From Mesorhizobium sp. AR02 (GTDB taxonomy: Bacteria; Pseudomonadota; Alphaproteobacteria; Rhizobiales; Rhizobiaceae): a DNA stretch of 64,000 nucleotides. Made by a program: the position numbers and the translations under genes. The notes beneath the pieces are model-generated. The model worked only from the letters and a program-made list of their open reading frames with translations, had not been told where the DNA came from and made no database searches. Positions 17,410 through 25,214 of the stretch are shown here, in pieces (position 1 is the stretch's first letter; each line of letters starts with the position of its first letter). The DNA lies in NCBI RefSeq assembly GCF_024746835.1, contig NZ_CP080531.1:5290001-5354000 (forward strand). The letters run 5' to 3'.

Positions 17410-18345
17410 TCACGACCCCTGGCCGTACCGGAGCAGTTTGAAGCAATCGCCGCTGCCCGATTTCGCCTGCGTTAGCAGCGGTTTCGACCGCTCGATCCAT
17501 TCCTGGTGCGACCTGGCATCGGCCTCGATCGCATCGATCGGCCGGAGGCTGACGAAGCCGCGCCCGTTGCTGAAGAGCCAGCACGCACGGCCGAGAAATC
17601 GCCTGCTGCGCTGGCGCAGCAGGTCGGCATCGTAAAGGACGTCGAGCACCTCGTGCTTGATCTTGCGCTGCTTTTCAGGATCGGCGACCGCAGCCTCGAC
17701 CGGCTCGCCGCCGATCGCGTCCTGCAGGTCCTTGTAATCGAGGGCGAGCTGGGTGGTGGCATATTTGATCTCGCTCTCGTCACGCACGATGTTGAACCAC
17801 AGCGTCGGATCCAACTCGTTGACGACGAACGAGGATTCGAAATCGCGCGACAGGTTCAGCATGTCGAAGTCCCGGATATCGACGTCGCGCTCGACCAGGA
17901 GGATTTCGGCGACCTGCTTGCCGAGATCGGATCCCTGAGCGCTGACCGCGGCGTTCGTTCCCCCAAGCTCAGGACTGACATAGGGCCCGCCTTTATCCAG
18001 CAGCGCGTCGAATTCGCCAAGCGATCCGACGACGGGGGCGCCGCGGGCGATGCGCGCGGCGAGTTTGGCGAGAACCTGCTGCAGTTCCGTCTCGCGTCTG
18101 CGCTGGTCCTGATAGTTCTGCTGGAAGAAGAAGATGAACAGCGACACACCGATGCCGATCAGGATCACGCCCAGCTGTGAAAAGATGTTGCGGTAATATT
18201 CGAGCAGCTTTTCGCGATGGCGCACGTCGTTGCGCACGCTGTGGGCGACGCGAAGATTGACGATCAGCGACAGGATCAGCAGCCCGGCACCGACCAGGAT
18301 GAGGCCGCCGATGAGGAGGTAGCCATGGCCTGTGCTGAAATCCAT
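17410..18345 (-). CDS. Two-TM membrane protein of unknown function
   Basis: Starting at the ATG at 18345 (MDFSTGHGYLLIGGLILVGAG) gives 311 residues; a GTG at 18399 would add 18. Two membrane helices are visible (LLIGGLILVGAGLLILSLIV and LGVILIGIGVSLFIFFF), then a coiled-coil-like QNYQDQRRRETELQQVLAKLA and a soluble C-terminal domain rich in acidic residues. Topology suggests a large cytoplasmic or periplasmic domain after a short hairpin. I do not recognise the family. Confidence 0.65.
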   Translation of the reverse strand: MDFSTGHGYLLIGGLILVGAGLLILSLIVNLRVAHSVRNDVRHREKLLEYYRNIFSQLGVILIGIGVSLFIFFFQQNYQDQRRRETELQQVLAKLAARIARGAPVVGSLGEFDALLDKGGPYVSPELGGTNAAVSAQGSDLGKQVAEILLVERDVDIRDFDMLNLSRDFESSFVVNELDPTLWFNIVRDESEIKYATTQLALDYKDLQDAIGGEPVEAAVADPEKQRKIKHEVLDVLYDADLLRQRSRRFLGRACWLFSNGRGFVSLRPIDAIEADARSHQEWIERSKPLLTQAKSGSGDCFKLLRYGQGS

Positions 18346-18469
18346 CCCTTTGCCCCAAGACCCCAGACCGCGCAGGATAATGCCATTTTGCTTCAACACC
18401 TACGGTTTCGTCGGCGATGGGGTCGATGGCGGCGAGATACCCATGATGGGCAACGGAATGGCTGCATCC

Positions 18470-19369
18470 CTACAAATTCGCCTCGGCGAAGATGCGCGCC
18501 GCCCAGTCGAGGAAGACGCGCAGGCGTGGCGAGAGCTGCCGGTTCTGCGGGTAAAGTGCCGACAGCGGCGTCGGCGAGGGTGGGTAGTCGGCCAGCACCT
18601 CGACCAGCGTGCCGTCGGCAAGGTCCTTCTCGAAGCGGTAGCGCGGCGCCTGGATGAGGCCGAGGCCAAGCCGCGCGAGGTCGGCGGCGGTGTCGGAATT
18701 GTTGGCGGCGACACGGCCCGGCAGCCGGACCTCGCGCGTCTTGCCGCCGACGGTGAATTCGAAGGGCAGCACCTCGCCGGTGCGCGATGAGACGAAGCCC
18801 ACCGCCTGGTGGCCGTCGAGCGCGTCGGGGGAGGCGGGTATGCCGTGCCGTTCGAGATAGGCGGGACTGGCGCAGGTCATCTCGCGGATCATGGCCAGGC
18901 GGCGCATGATCATGCCGCTGTCGGGCGGCTCACCGACGCGGATGACGCAGTCGACGCCCTCGCGCACGAGGTCGACCAGCCGGTCGCTTTGGCCGATCTG
19001 CAAATCGATGCGGGGGTAGCGCGCTAGAAACTCCGGCAGGCGCGGCAGCAGGAAGGTGCGGGTGAGTAGCGTGCTGGCGTCGATGCGCAGCAGGCCGAAC
19101 GGCTCGGCCTTGCGGAAGGCGGCTTCGGCATCCTCGATCTCGGCCAGGATCGACAGGCAGCGCTGGTAATAGGCCTCGCCGTCCTGCGTGGCGTTCACCT
19201 GCCGCGTCGTCCGTTCCAGCAGGCGGGCGCCGAGATGCTCTTCGAGCCGGCGGACGGCTTCCGTCGCGGTTGAGCGTGGCAAGCCGAGATCGGCCGCGGC
19301 AGCGGTGAAACTGCGCCGCTCCAGCACGCGAACGAAGAGCCGCATCGTATCCAGGCGATCCATGGCCAT
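18470..19369 (-). CDS. LysR-family transcriptional regulator
   Basis: The 299-residue protein has an N-terminal winged helix-turn-helix (MRLFVRVLERRSFTAAAADL through STATEAVRRLEEHLGARLLE) and a C-terminal periplasmic-binding-like sensor (about 90-295), normal for the LysR family. It is transcribed divergently from an SDR gene, with 97 bp between the starts, the usual arrangement in which LysR proteins control the divergent gene. Effector unknown. Confidence 0.94.
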   Translation of the reverse strand: MAMDRLDTMRLFVRVLERRSFTAAAADLGLPRSTATEAVRRLEEHLGARLLERTTRQVNATQDGEAYYQRCLSILAEIEDAEAAFRKAEPFGLLRIDASTLLTRTFLLPRLPEFLARYPRIDLQIGQSDRLVDLVREGVDCVIRVGEPPDSGMIMRRLAMIREMTCASPAYLERHGIPASPDALDGHQAVGFVSSRTGEVLPFEFTVGGKTREVRLPGRVAANNSDTAADLARLGLGLIQAPRYRFEKDLADGTLVEVLADYPPSPTPLSALYPQNRQLSPRLRVFLDWAARIFAEANL

Positions 19370-19466
19370 TGTTCGCAGTTTCCGAATAGTGATGTCAAGA
19401 GGCGGCTGATTATCCGGAACTTGGCTTGGCCTATATCCGCGTCATCAACAACACGGAGAGACTTCC
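19370..19466. promoter_or_regulatory. Divergent LysR/SDR promoter region with imperfect dyad
   Basis: This is 97 bp between divergent starts. GTTTCCGAATA (19378-19388) and TTATCCGGAAC (19410-19420) form an imperfect inverted repeat, a possible LysR binding site. A ribosome-binding site (ggagag) for the SDR lies at the right end. The assignment of the operator is by eye only. Confidence 0.35.
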
Positions 19467-20204
19467 ATGACAAACCCAACCAGAACCGCGATCGTGACCG
19501 GCGCCTCCAAGGGCATTGGTGCGGCAATCGCACAGCGGCTCGCTCGCGACGGCGTCGCCGTCGTCGTCAACTATGCACGGGGCCGTGCGGAGGCCGAAGC
19601 GGTCGTCAATGCGATCGAAGCCGAAGGCGGCAAGGCGATCGCCGTGCAGGCCGATATCGCTGATCCCACAGGCATTGCAGCACTGTTCGACGCCGGCGAG
19701 AAGGCGTTCGGCGGTGTCGACATCCTCGTCAACAATGCCGGCATCATGAAGCTTTCGCCCGTCGCCGCGACCGACGACGCCGCGTTCGACACGCAGATCG
19801 CGATCAATCTCGGCGGTGTGTTCCGTGGCATGCGCGAAGGTGCAAAACGCCTGCGCGATGGTGGCCGCATCGTCAATTTCTCCAGCAGCGTCGTCGGCCT
19901 CTACCAGCCGGGCTACGGCGTCTATGCCGCCACCAAGGCGGCCGTCGAGGCGATGACGCACATCCTGGCCAAGGAGCTTGGCGCGCGCCGCGTCACCGTC
20001 AATGCGGTGGCGCCGGGACCGGTCGAGACCGCCCTGTTCACGGACGGCAAGAGCGCGGCGCAGATCGAGGCGATCGGCAAGATGATCCCGCTCGGCCGGC
20101 TCGGCCAGCCCGGCGACATTGCCGGCGTCGTCTCGTTCCTGGCCGGGCCGGACAGCGGCTGGGTCAATGGGCAAATCATCCGCGCCAATGGCGGCGTGAT
20201 CTGA
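19467..20204 (+). CDS. SDR-family oxidoreductase (first of pair)
   Basis: The 245-residue classical short-chain dehydrogenase has the nucleotide-binding motif TGASKGIGAA, NNAG at VDILVNNAG, the catalytic Ser in VNFSSSVVG and the YxxxK pair in YGVYAATKAAVEA. The C-terminus GWVNGQIIRANGGVI is typical. It is an NAD(P)H-dependent reductase or dehydrogenase of unknown substrate. It heads a run of three genes (SDR, SDR, tautomerase) with gaps of 11 and 30 bp, probably one operon controlled by the divergent LysR protein. Confidence 0.94.
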   Translation: MTNPTRTAIVTGASKGIGAAIAQRLARDGVAVVVNYARGRAEAEAVVNAIEAEGGKAIAVQADIADPTGIAALFDAGEKAFGGVDILVNNAGIMKLSPVAATDDAAFDTQIAINLGGVFRGMREGAKRLRDGGRIVNFSSSVVGLYQPGYGVYAATKAAVEAMTHILAKELGARRVTVNAVAPGPVETALFTDGKSAAQIEAIGKMIPLGRLGQPGDIAGVVSFLAGPDSGWVNGQIIRANGGVI

Positions 20205-20215
20205 AGGAGACTGAT

Positions 20216-21106
20216 ATGCAACAGACAATTTTGATCACCGGTGCTTCCTCGGGCTTCGGCGCGATGACGGCGCGGGCGCTCGCGAGAGCCGGTCACACGG
20301 TCTATGCCTCGATGCGGGACCCCTCGGCGCGTGGCGCGGCGGTAGCCGAGATGGAAACGTTCGCCCGCGACGAGGGTGTGGCGCTGAAAACCATTGCGCT
20401 CGACGTCACCTCGGACGCATCGGCGCAGGCGGCGATCCGGCAGATCGTCGCCGAGGCCGGCCAACTCGACGTGCTGATCCACAATGCCGGGCATATGGGG
20501 TTCGGGCCGGCCGAGGCGTTCTCGCCCGAACAGCTGGCGCAGCTCTATGACGTCAACGTCGTCGGCACGCAGCGCGTCAACCGCGCCGCCCTGCCGCATA
20601 TGCGGTCTCTCGGCCGGGCGCAGATGATCTGGGTCGGTTCGAGCAGCACGCGCGGCGGCACGCCGCCGTTCCTCGCGCCCTATTTCGCGGCCAAGGCCGG
20701 CATGGACGCGCTGGCGCAGAGCTATGCGCTGGAACTCGCCCGCTTCGGCATCGAAACGACGATCGTGGTGCCGGGCGCCTTCACCAAGGGCACGGAGCAT
20801 TTCCACCACGCGGCGGCACCGACCGATGCGGAGCGCGCCGACGCCTATTGGTCCGGCCCCTATGCCGGTGCCGATCAGCAGGCGCTGAAGGGGCTGGCGG
20901 CCTTGGAGCCGGCGGATGCCGATCCGGCTGATGTCGCTGCGGCCATCGTCGACCTCGTCGCCATGCCGCACGGGAGCCGTCCGCTGCGCGTCCATATCGA
21001 TCCCTCCGACGACGGTGCGGCAATCGTCAACGGCGTTGCCGACCGCGTGCGTGCACAACTGCTGGAACGGATCGGCCTTGCCGACCTGCTCCATCCCAAA
21101 GCCTGA
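20216..21106 (+). CDS. SDR-family oxidoreductase (second of pair)
   Basis: The 296-residue SDR of a longer subtype has TGASSGFGAMTARAL at the N-terminus, HNAGHMGFGPAE, the catalytic Ser in IWVGSSST and YxxxK in YFAAKAGMD. A C-terminal extension of about 40 residues distinguishes it from its neighbour. A GAAGGAGA ribosome-binding site precedes the ATG. Substrate unknown. Confidence 0.92.
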   Translation: MQQTILITGASSGFGAMTARALARAGHTVYASMRDPSARGAAVAEMETFARDEGVALKTIALDVTSDASAQAAIRQIVAEAGQLDVLIHNAGHMGFGPAEAFSPEQLAQLYDVNVVGTQRVNRAALPHMRSLGRAQMIWVGSSSTRGGTPPFLAPYFAAKAGMDALAQSYALELARFGIETTIVVPGAFTKGTEHFHHAAAPTDAERADAYWSGPYAGADQQALKGLAALEPADADPADVAAAIVDLVAMPHGSRPLRVHIDPSDDGAAIVNGVADRVRAQLLERIGLADLLHPKA

Positions 21107-21136
21107 AATCCAACTTCAACGGAAAAGGAAACGATC

Positions 21137-21349
21137 ATGCCATTCGCCAACATCAAGATGCCGCAGGCGGCGCTCTCCAAGGCACAGAAGGAAGACCTCA
21201 TCCATCGGACCACGGCCATGTTCGTCGACTTTTTCGGCGAAGGCGCGCGGCCCTACACGATGGTATTGGTCGAGGAGGTCGCCGACGGCGGCTATGGCCG
21301 GGCCGACGAGGTGTTCGTCGTCCCGGAAGCCTATCGCGCCAAGGAGTAG
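21137..21349 (+). CDS. 4-Oxalocrotonate tautomerase-family protein
   Basis: The 70-residue protein begins MPFANIKMPQ. After Met removal, Pro1 would be the catalytic base of the tautomerase superfamily, and VLVEEVADGGYG fits the conserved second half. The small subunits form hexamers or dimers. Its place after two SDRs suggests a keto-enol step in the same catabolic or detoxifying pathway. It has a GGAAAAGGAA ribosome-binding site. Confidence 0.88.
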   Translation: MPFANIKMPQAALSKAQKEDLIHRTTAMFVDFFGEGARPYTMVLVEEVADGGYGRADEVFVVPEAYRAKE

Positions 21350-21430
21350 TGCCGGCCCCGAGCTGTGCACCTGTTTCGGGCGGCTTGTTTCGCCCTCGCG
21401 GCATGACATCGCCATGTCACGGCTGAAGTC

Positions 21431-21553
21431 CCCCTCTCCGTCTCGGCTTCGCCGAGTCACCTCTCCCCACTTTCGTGGGGCGAGGAACCCAGGTCTTGAC
21501 AGGTTTGCGCCAGCACCCCCACCCGGACCTGCGGTCCGACCTCCCCGCAAGGG
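21431..21553. repeat. Intergenic mosaic palindromic repeat (RIME-like), left part
   Basis: Two modules are visible. One has the hairpin ctcggcttcgccgag followed by cctctccccactttcgtgggg. The other runs ccggacctgcggtccg then cctccccgcaaggg. The same modules recur near 22.7, 29.7, 31.3 and 43.3 kb. The ISAs1-type element interrupts the second module at 21553. Confidence 0.75.
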
Positions 21554-22596
21554 CAGGGCTATCGCATATGAGTAAAGAGGTCATAGAAGAAGTCTTTGCT
21601 CCAGTTTGCCCTGCGCATCTTGCTGGCGATTGGCTTGTCGAGTGGATGGGCAGCCAAGATGTTTTGAGCGAGCCTTCGGATGACAGCCAGGTTTTGTGGA
21701 GCGTTATCCTTTCGGGTGCGAGCGTCGTCTTCGCGGAAGACGACATCAAGGCTCCAGTGCAACTGGTTCTCGATCGTCCAGTGGGCGCGAACCGTCTCAG
21801 CCAGATGCTTGGGCGTCAGCACCTTGGAAAGCGCGACGTATCGGACCGAGGCAGCCGTCTTGCCGTCGGTGGTGCGCAGAGCCTCGATACGGCCGATGGC
21901 CTTGAGGCCGGGGAACACGGGCAGGTCCTTGAGTTTGGCAAGCGGCAGCACGCTGGCTCGTCGCACTTCCGTGCGACCATGAGCCGTATCGCGCGTTTCG
22001 AAACTGGCGATCTCGCCCGCCACGGCGAAGCTTTTCTCAGCTGCGGCAAACAGACGGCCCCGGAGGCCAGCGCCCGCGTTGCTGCAATCGCCAGCCTGGT
22101 CTCGGCATCCCAGGCATTGACCATCAGCGGTGGCATGAAGGCACGGCCCTTCTCATAACCGCGCCTGAGCGCCTTGCCGTCGATGGCCACCACGCCACGC
22201 GGCGAGCCAAGTCCAAGCTCACGCCGCAATGCCACCATGAAGGCGCTCAGTGCATCCGACAGCGCCTGCGGATCAAGAAGCCGAAACACCCGGCTGAAGG
22301 TGTCGTGGCTCGGACACCCATGCTTCAGCTCGACGATCGCTTTCAGTTCGTCTTCCCGGCCCTCCACGAATTCAGCAATGTCCACACAGCTTTTGGCCCC
22401 ACACAGCGTCGCTGCAAGTGCCACAAACAGAAGTTCAGCAAGATTATGCCGCGCGTTGATGTCGCGCGGATCGCGAACTTCTTGCAGGATCGACAAAACC
22501 AGCCGCACTCGGACCTCCTCTGCAACGAGAAAGCCTCTCAAGAATCCCTCTTGTCCTGCTTGGCAAGAGCCAATCAACTTATCTGCGATTCCCCTG
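21554..22596 (-). mobile_element. ISAs1-family insertion sequence, internally deleted (about 1043 bp)
   Basis: Terminal inverted repeats are visible: CAGGGCTATCGCATATGAG at 21554 and, on the other strand ending at 22596, CAGGGGAATCGCAGATAAG. It is flanked by a 10-bp duplication, cccgcaaggg (21544-21553) and cccacaaggg (22597-22606), with one mismatch. The insertion lies in the stem of a mosaic palindrome. Full-length relatives are about 1.2-1.3 kb, consistent with the transposase deletion. Confidence 0.85.
21559..22508 (-). pseudogene. ISAs1-family transposase, frameshifted and internally deleted
   Basis: The N-terminal part (about 22508-22085) reads LSILQEVRDPRDINARHNLA, the HDTFSRVFRLLDPQ region, then the first catalytic Asp in VVAIDGKALRRG and NAWDAETRLAIA. 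The C-terminal part continues in another frame from about 22075 (AAAEKSFAVAGEIASFETRD, WTIENQLHWSLDVVF). Roughly 80-100 residues between them, including the second catalytic Asp, are missing. The GTG start at 22508 has GAGGAGG upstream. It cannot make an active enzyme. Confidence 0.85.
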
Positions 22597-22820
22597 CCCA
22601 CAAGGGGGAGGTAGGGAGCCCGCCCTTTTTGCCGCATCTCCATTTCGCACTTACAGAAGAGCACTGTCCGCTGGAGGGCAGGGCGCTTCCTCACCCTCCC
22701 CCTTGTGGGGAGGGTCGCTGCGTAGCAGCGGGGTGGGGGGCAGCGCGGCGGTGCAAGGCTTGGGTTCCCCACAGCGCGGGAAGAGGTGGCTCGGGCGAAG
22801 CCCGAGACGGAGAGGGGGCC
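22597..22820. repeat. Intergenic mosaic palindromic repeat (RIME-like), right part
   Basis: This continues the element split by the insertion sequence (cccacaagggggaggtaggg), then carries further modules in reverse orientation: caccctcccccttgtgggga followed by ggtgggggg, and gaggtggctcgggcgaagcc followed by cgagacggagaggggg. Confidence 0.75.
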
Positions 22821-22924
22821 TTGTCCAGATGTCGCAGCAGGACAATGTGCAGCAAGCGCGGCTGTTGACGGAAACTTGCTGGCGCCCGATAGGTCCGCAC
22901 CAGGCACGCCACCCGAGAATACCG

Positions 22925-24049
22925 ATGACTTCAGACACCAAACTTCGCGACCCCTTCGACGAGGCCCCCGACACCGCCTGGCAGGACGATGTCCGCCAGG
23001 GCGTGCGCCATGTGCGCGACCTCGACCGCCTGCCGCTGTCGCCAGCCGAGCGCGCCGCCGCGCAGGAGGCCGCCGTGCTCCACAAGGTGCGCGCGCCAAA
23101 AGCCTATCTCGACCTGATCGACTGGAACGACCCCGCCGATCCGATCCGGGCGCAGGTCATCCCGTCACTGGGCGAATTGGTGGAGACGGAGGGCGAGCTT
23201 GGCGATCCGATCGCCGACCACGACTTCAGCCCAGTGCCGCGATTGACGCATCGCCATGCCGACCGGGTGCTGTTGTTTCCGACCTATCAATGCGCGGTCT
23301 ATTGCCGGTTCTGCTTCCGCAAGGAGTCGCTGACCTCGATCGGTCGCGGCTATACGCGCGAGGCGCTGGAGCCGGCGCTGGCCTATATCGCGGATCATCC
23401 CGAAATCCGCGAGGTGATCCTGACTGGCGGCGATCCGCTGTCGCTGCCCGACAAGGCACTGGCCGAAATCCGCGCCCGCGTCGAAGCCATCCCGCATGTG
23501 CGGCTGCTGCGCATCCACACGCGCGTGCCGGTGGCGCTGCCGTCGCGCATCACGTCAGGGCTGGTCGCGGCGCTGCAGGGCCGGCTGATGGTCACCGTCG
23601 TCACCCATTTCAACCACGCGCGCGAGATCACCGATGCCGCCGAGACAGCCTGCAGGACGATGCGCCAGGCGGGCTTCGTGCTGCTTAACCAAAGCGTTCT
23701 CCTGAAGGGCGTCAATGACAGCGTCGAGGTGCTGGAGGAGCTCTGCCGCGAGCTGATGTATCGGCTGGGGGTAAAACCCTATTACCTCCACCATGGCGAC
23801 CTCGCGCGCGGCATGGCGCACCGGCGCACCACGATTGCGCAGGGGCAGGCGCTGGTGGAAGCGTTGAGGGCGCGGCTGTCGGGTGTATGCAATCCGGTCT
23901 ATGTGCTCGACCTGCCGGAAGGCGGCGGCAAGGTGCCGCTCGGGCCGTGTCCTATCGAGGGACGCGACGGGGAGACCTGGCGGATACGCGGTCAGGATGG
24001 CGCGGTGAGGACCTATCGGGAGATCGTCGGTGCGCGGGAAGAACAGTGA
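22925..24049 (+). CDS. KamA-family radical SAM protein (lysine 2,3-aminomutase-like)
   Basis: The 374-residue protein has the radical SAM cluster motif C123-x3-C127-x2-C130 (YQCAVYCRFCFRK), VILTGGDPLSL for SAM binding, and the two lysine-binding aspartates of the family in LKGVNDSVEV and HHGDLARGMAHRRT. The C-terminal LDLPEGGGKVPLGP matches the GGGGKxP motif of lysine 2,3-aminomutases. Enzymes of the family need PLP and isomerise L-lysine to L-beta-lysine; EpmB relatives act on lysine for EF-P modification. No efp or epmA gene is adjacent. Instead it is convergent with the PPTase of a Pls-like synthetase operon. It starts at the ATG at 22925. Confidence 0.88.
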   Translation: MTSDTKLRDPFDEAPDTAWQDDVRQGVRHVRDLDRLPLSPAERAAAQEAAVLHKVRAPKAYLDLIDWNDPADPIRAQVIPSLGELVETEGELGDPIADHDFSPVPRLTHRHADRVLLFPTYQCAVYCRFCFRKESLTSIGRGYTREALEPALAYIADHPEIREVILTGGDPLSLPDKALAEIRARVEAIPHVRLLRIHTRVPVALPSRITSGLVAALQGRLMVTVVTHFNHAREITDAAETACRTMRQAGFVLLNQSVLLKGVNDSVEVLEELCRELMYRLGVKPYYLHHGDLARGMAHRRTTIAQGQALVEALRARLSGVCNPVYVLDLPEGGGKVPLGPCPIEGRDGETWRIRGQDGAVRTYREIVGAREEQ

Positions 24050-24073
24050 TCAGGGCGCCTGCACCGAGGCCCT

Positions 24074-24718
24074 CTAATCCGCATCGTCCACAAACGCCAG
24101 GACGACCACGCGCGGGGCAACGCAGTATGCGAGCCTGACCTTGCGGCCGGTCTTCGTCGTCGCGCGGCCCGCGTCGAGATCGACGGCGATATCTTCGTAG
24201 CCCAGGATCTCGCGATCGAGCGGATAGGCCGCCTTGTAGACCGCTTCCTTGGCGCAAAACAGGATGCGGCCGGCAAGCCGCCGGTCCGCCGCGCCTGTCC
24301 GATCCGCGCCGGTTGCAACGATCGCGAAAATGTCGTCCGGCAGGGGTTGGGCGGGCTCGACATCGATGCCGAGGGAGACGATGCGGCCGACAGGCGCAAC
24401 CGCCGCCACGGCCATGTCGTCGTCATGGGCGAGCGAACCAATTATCCCGTCCGGCCAGACCGGAGCACCGGACGGCGCGCGCGGGATGGCGACGTCGCTG
24501 ATGCCGATATCGGCCAGCAGCCGGTGCGCGATCCAGCGGGCGGCACCGCTGGATCGCCGCATGGCCGGCTGGCGCGCGGGGATGGAACGCGCTTCCTCGG
24601 GCAGCAGATGGGCCTCGTCCGCGTCGCCTATCACCCGGCATCCGGTGCGGACATTTCGGGGCGCGATTGCCGCCATAGCTTCGGCCAACGCGGCTTCAGG
24701 GGAGGGCGGCCGCGTCAA
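24074..24718 (-). CDS. 4'-Phosphopantetheinyl transferase (Sfp/EntD superfamily)
   Basis: The 214-residue enzyme transfers phosphopantetheine from CoA to the Ser of carrier domains. The two family motifs are visible: LGIDVEPAQP (117-121, Mg/CoA binding) and FCAKEAVYKAAY (154-163, the W/F-x-x-K-E-x-x-x-K signature). APSGAPVWPDG and SLAHDDDMA match the upstream substrate-binding motifs. The TTG start overlaps the stop of the GNAT gene (TTGA), indicating translational coupling. It is third in the operon with the synthetase whose T domain it presumably activates. Confidence 0.9.
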   Translation of the reverse strand: MTRPPSPEAALAEAMAAIAPRNVRTGCRVIGDADEAHLLPEEARSIPARQPAMRRSSGAARWIAHRLLADIGISDVAIPRAPSGAPVWPDGIIGSLAHDDDMAVAAVAPVGRIVSLGIDVEPAQPLPDDIFAIVATGADRTGAADRRLAGRILFCAKEAVYKAAYPLDREILGYEDIAVDLDAGRATTKTGRKVRLAYCVAPRVVVLAFVDDAD

Positions 24719-25191
24719 CGGCCATCCCTTGGCAGGACGAGGTCGGCGATCATTTCGCCATCCTCGTCGAGCCCTTCTTCGACGAAACCGGCGGTGCGAT
24801 AGAGCTGGCGTGCCGCTTCATTCTCCGGTTCGTAGCAGATCGAGACGTGCCTGATGTGACCGAGCCCGCCGATTTCGCGCAGCACCTCGCGCAACGCGGC
24901 TTTGCCGTAGCCCTTGCCCTGGCTGGCGCGGTCGATCATGAAGCGGTAGATCCGCGCCTCGTCATCATCCTGCGGTGCGTCGTACATCAGGAAACCGACG
25001 ATACGATCCCCGGCCATGATGACGCGGGGCCGCGCGTCCCTGTCGGATTTGGCTTCGCGCAGCGAGGCTGCGTTGCTTGCGACGAAATCCATCTGTTCCG
25101 GGGCCAGCCGCAGTGCGGTGACCAAGGCGCTGTTGGCCGGGGTCACCGGGGCGATCCGGATGTCCATTGTGCTTCCGGATCGCTCTGCCAC
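24715..25191 (-). CDS. GNAT-family N-acetyltransferase
   Basis: The 158-residue protein has the acetyl-CoA binding motif in DRASQGKGYGKAALREVL (R/Q-x-x-G-x-G/A) and the NEAARQLYRTAGFVEEG segment typical of GNATs. Closest in style are spermidine/diamine or amino-acid acetyltransferases (RimI/SpeG-like). The GTG at 25191 has GGAGG 4 bp upstream; an ATG at 25167 (MDIRIAPV) is an alternative. It is 23 bp downstream of the synthetase and overlaps the PPTase start. A role in acetylating an amine product or providing self-protection is inferred from context. Confidence 0.85.
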   Translation of the reverse strand: MAERSGSTMDIRIAPVTPANSALVTALRLAPEQMDFVASNAASLREAKSDRDARPRVIMAGDRIVGFLMYDAPQDDDEARIYRFMIDRASQGKGYGKAALREVLREIGGLGHIRHVSICYEPENEAARQLYRTAGFVEEGLDEDGEMIADLVLPRDGR

Positions 25192-25214
25192 GTGGCCTCC
25201 GACGGGATCGAGCG

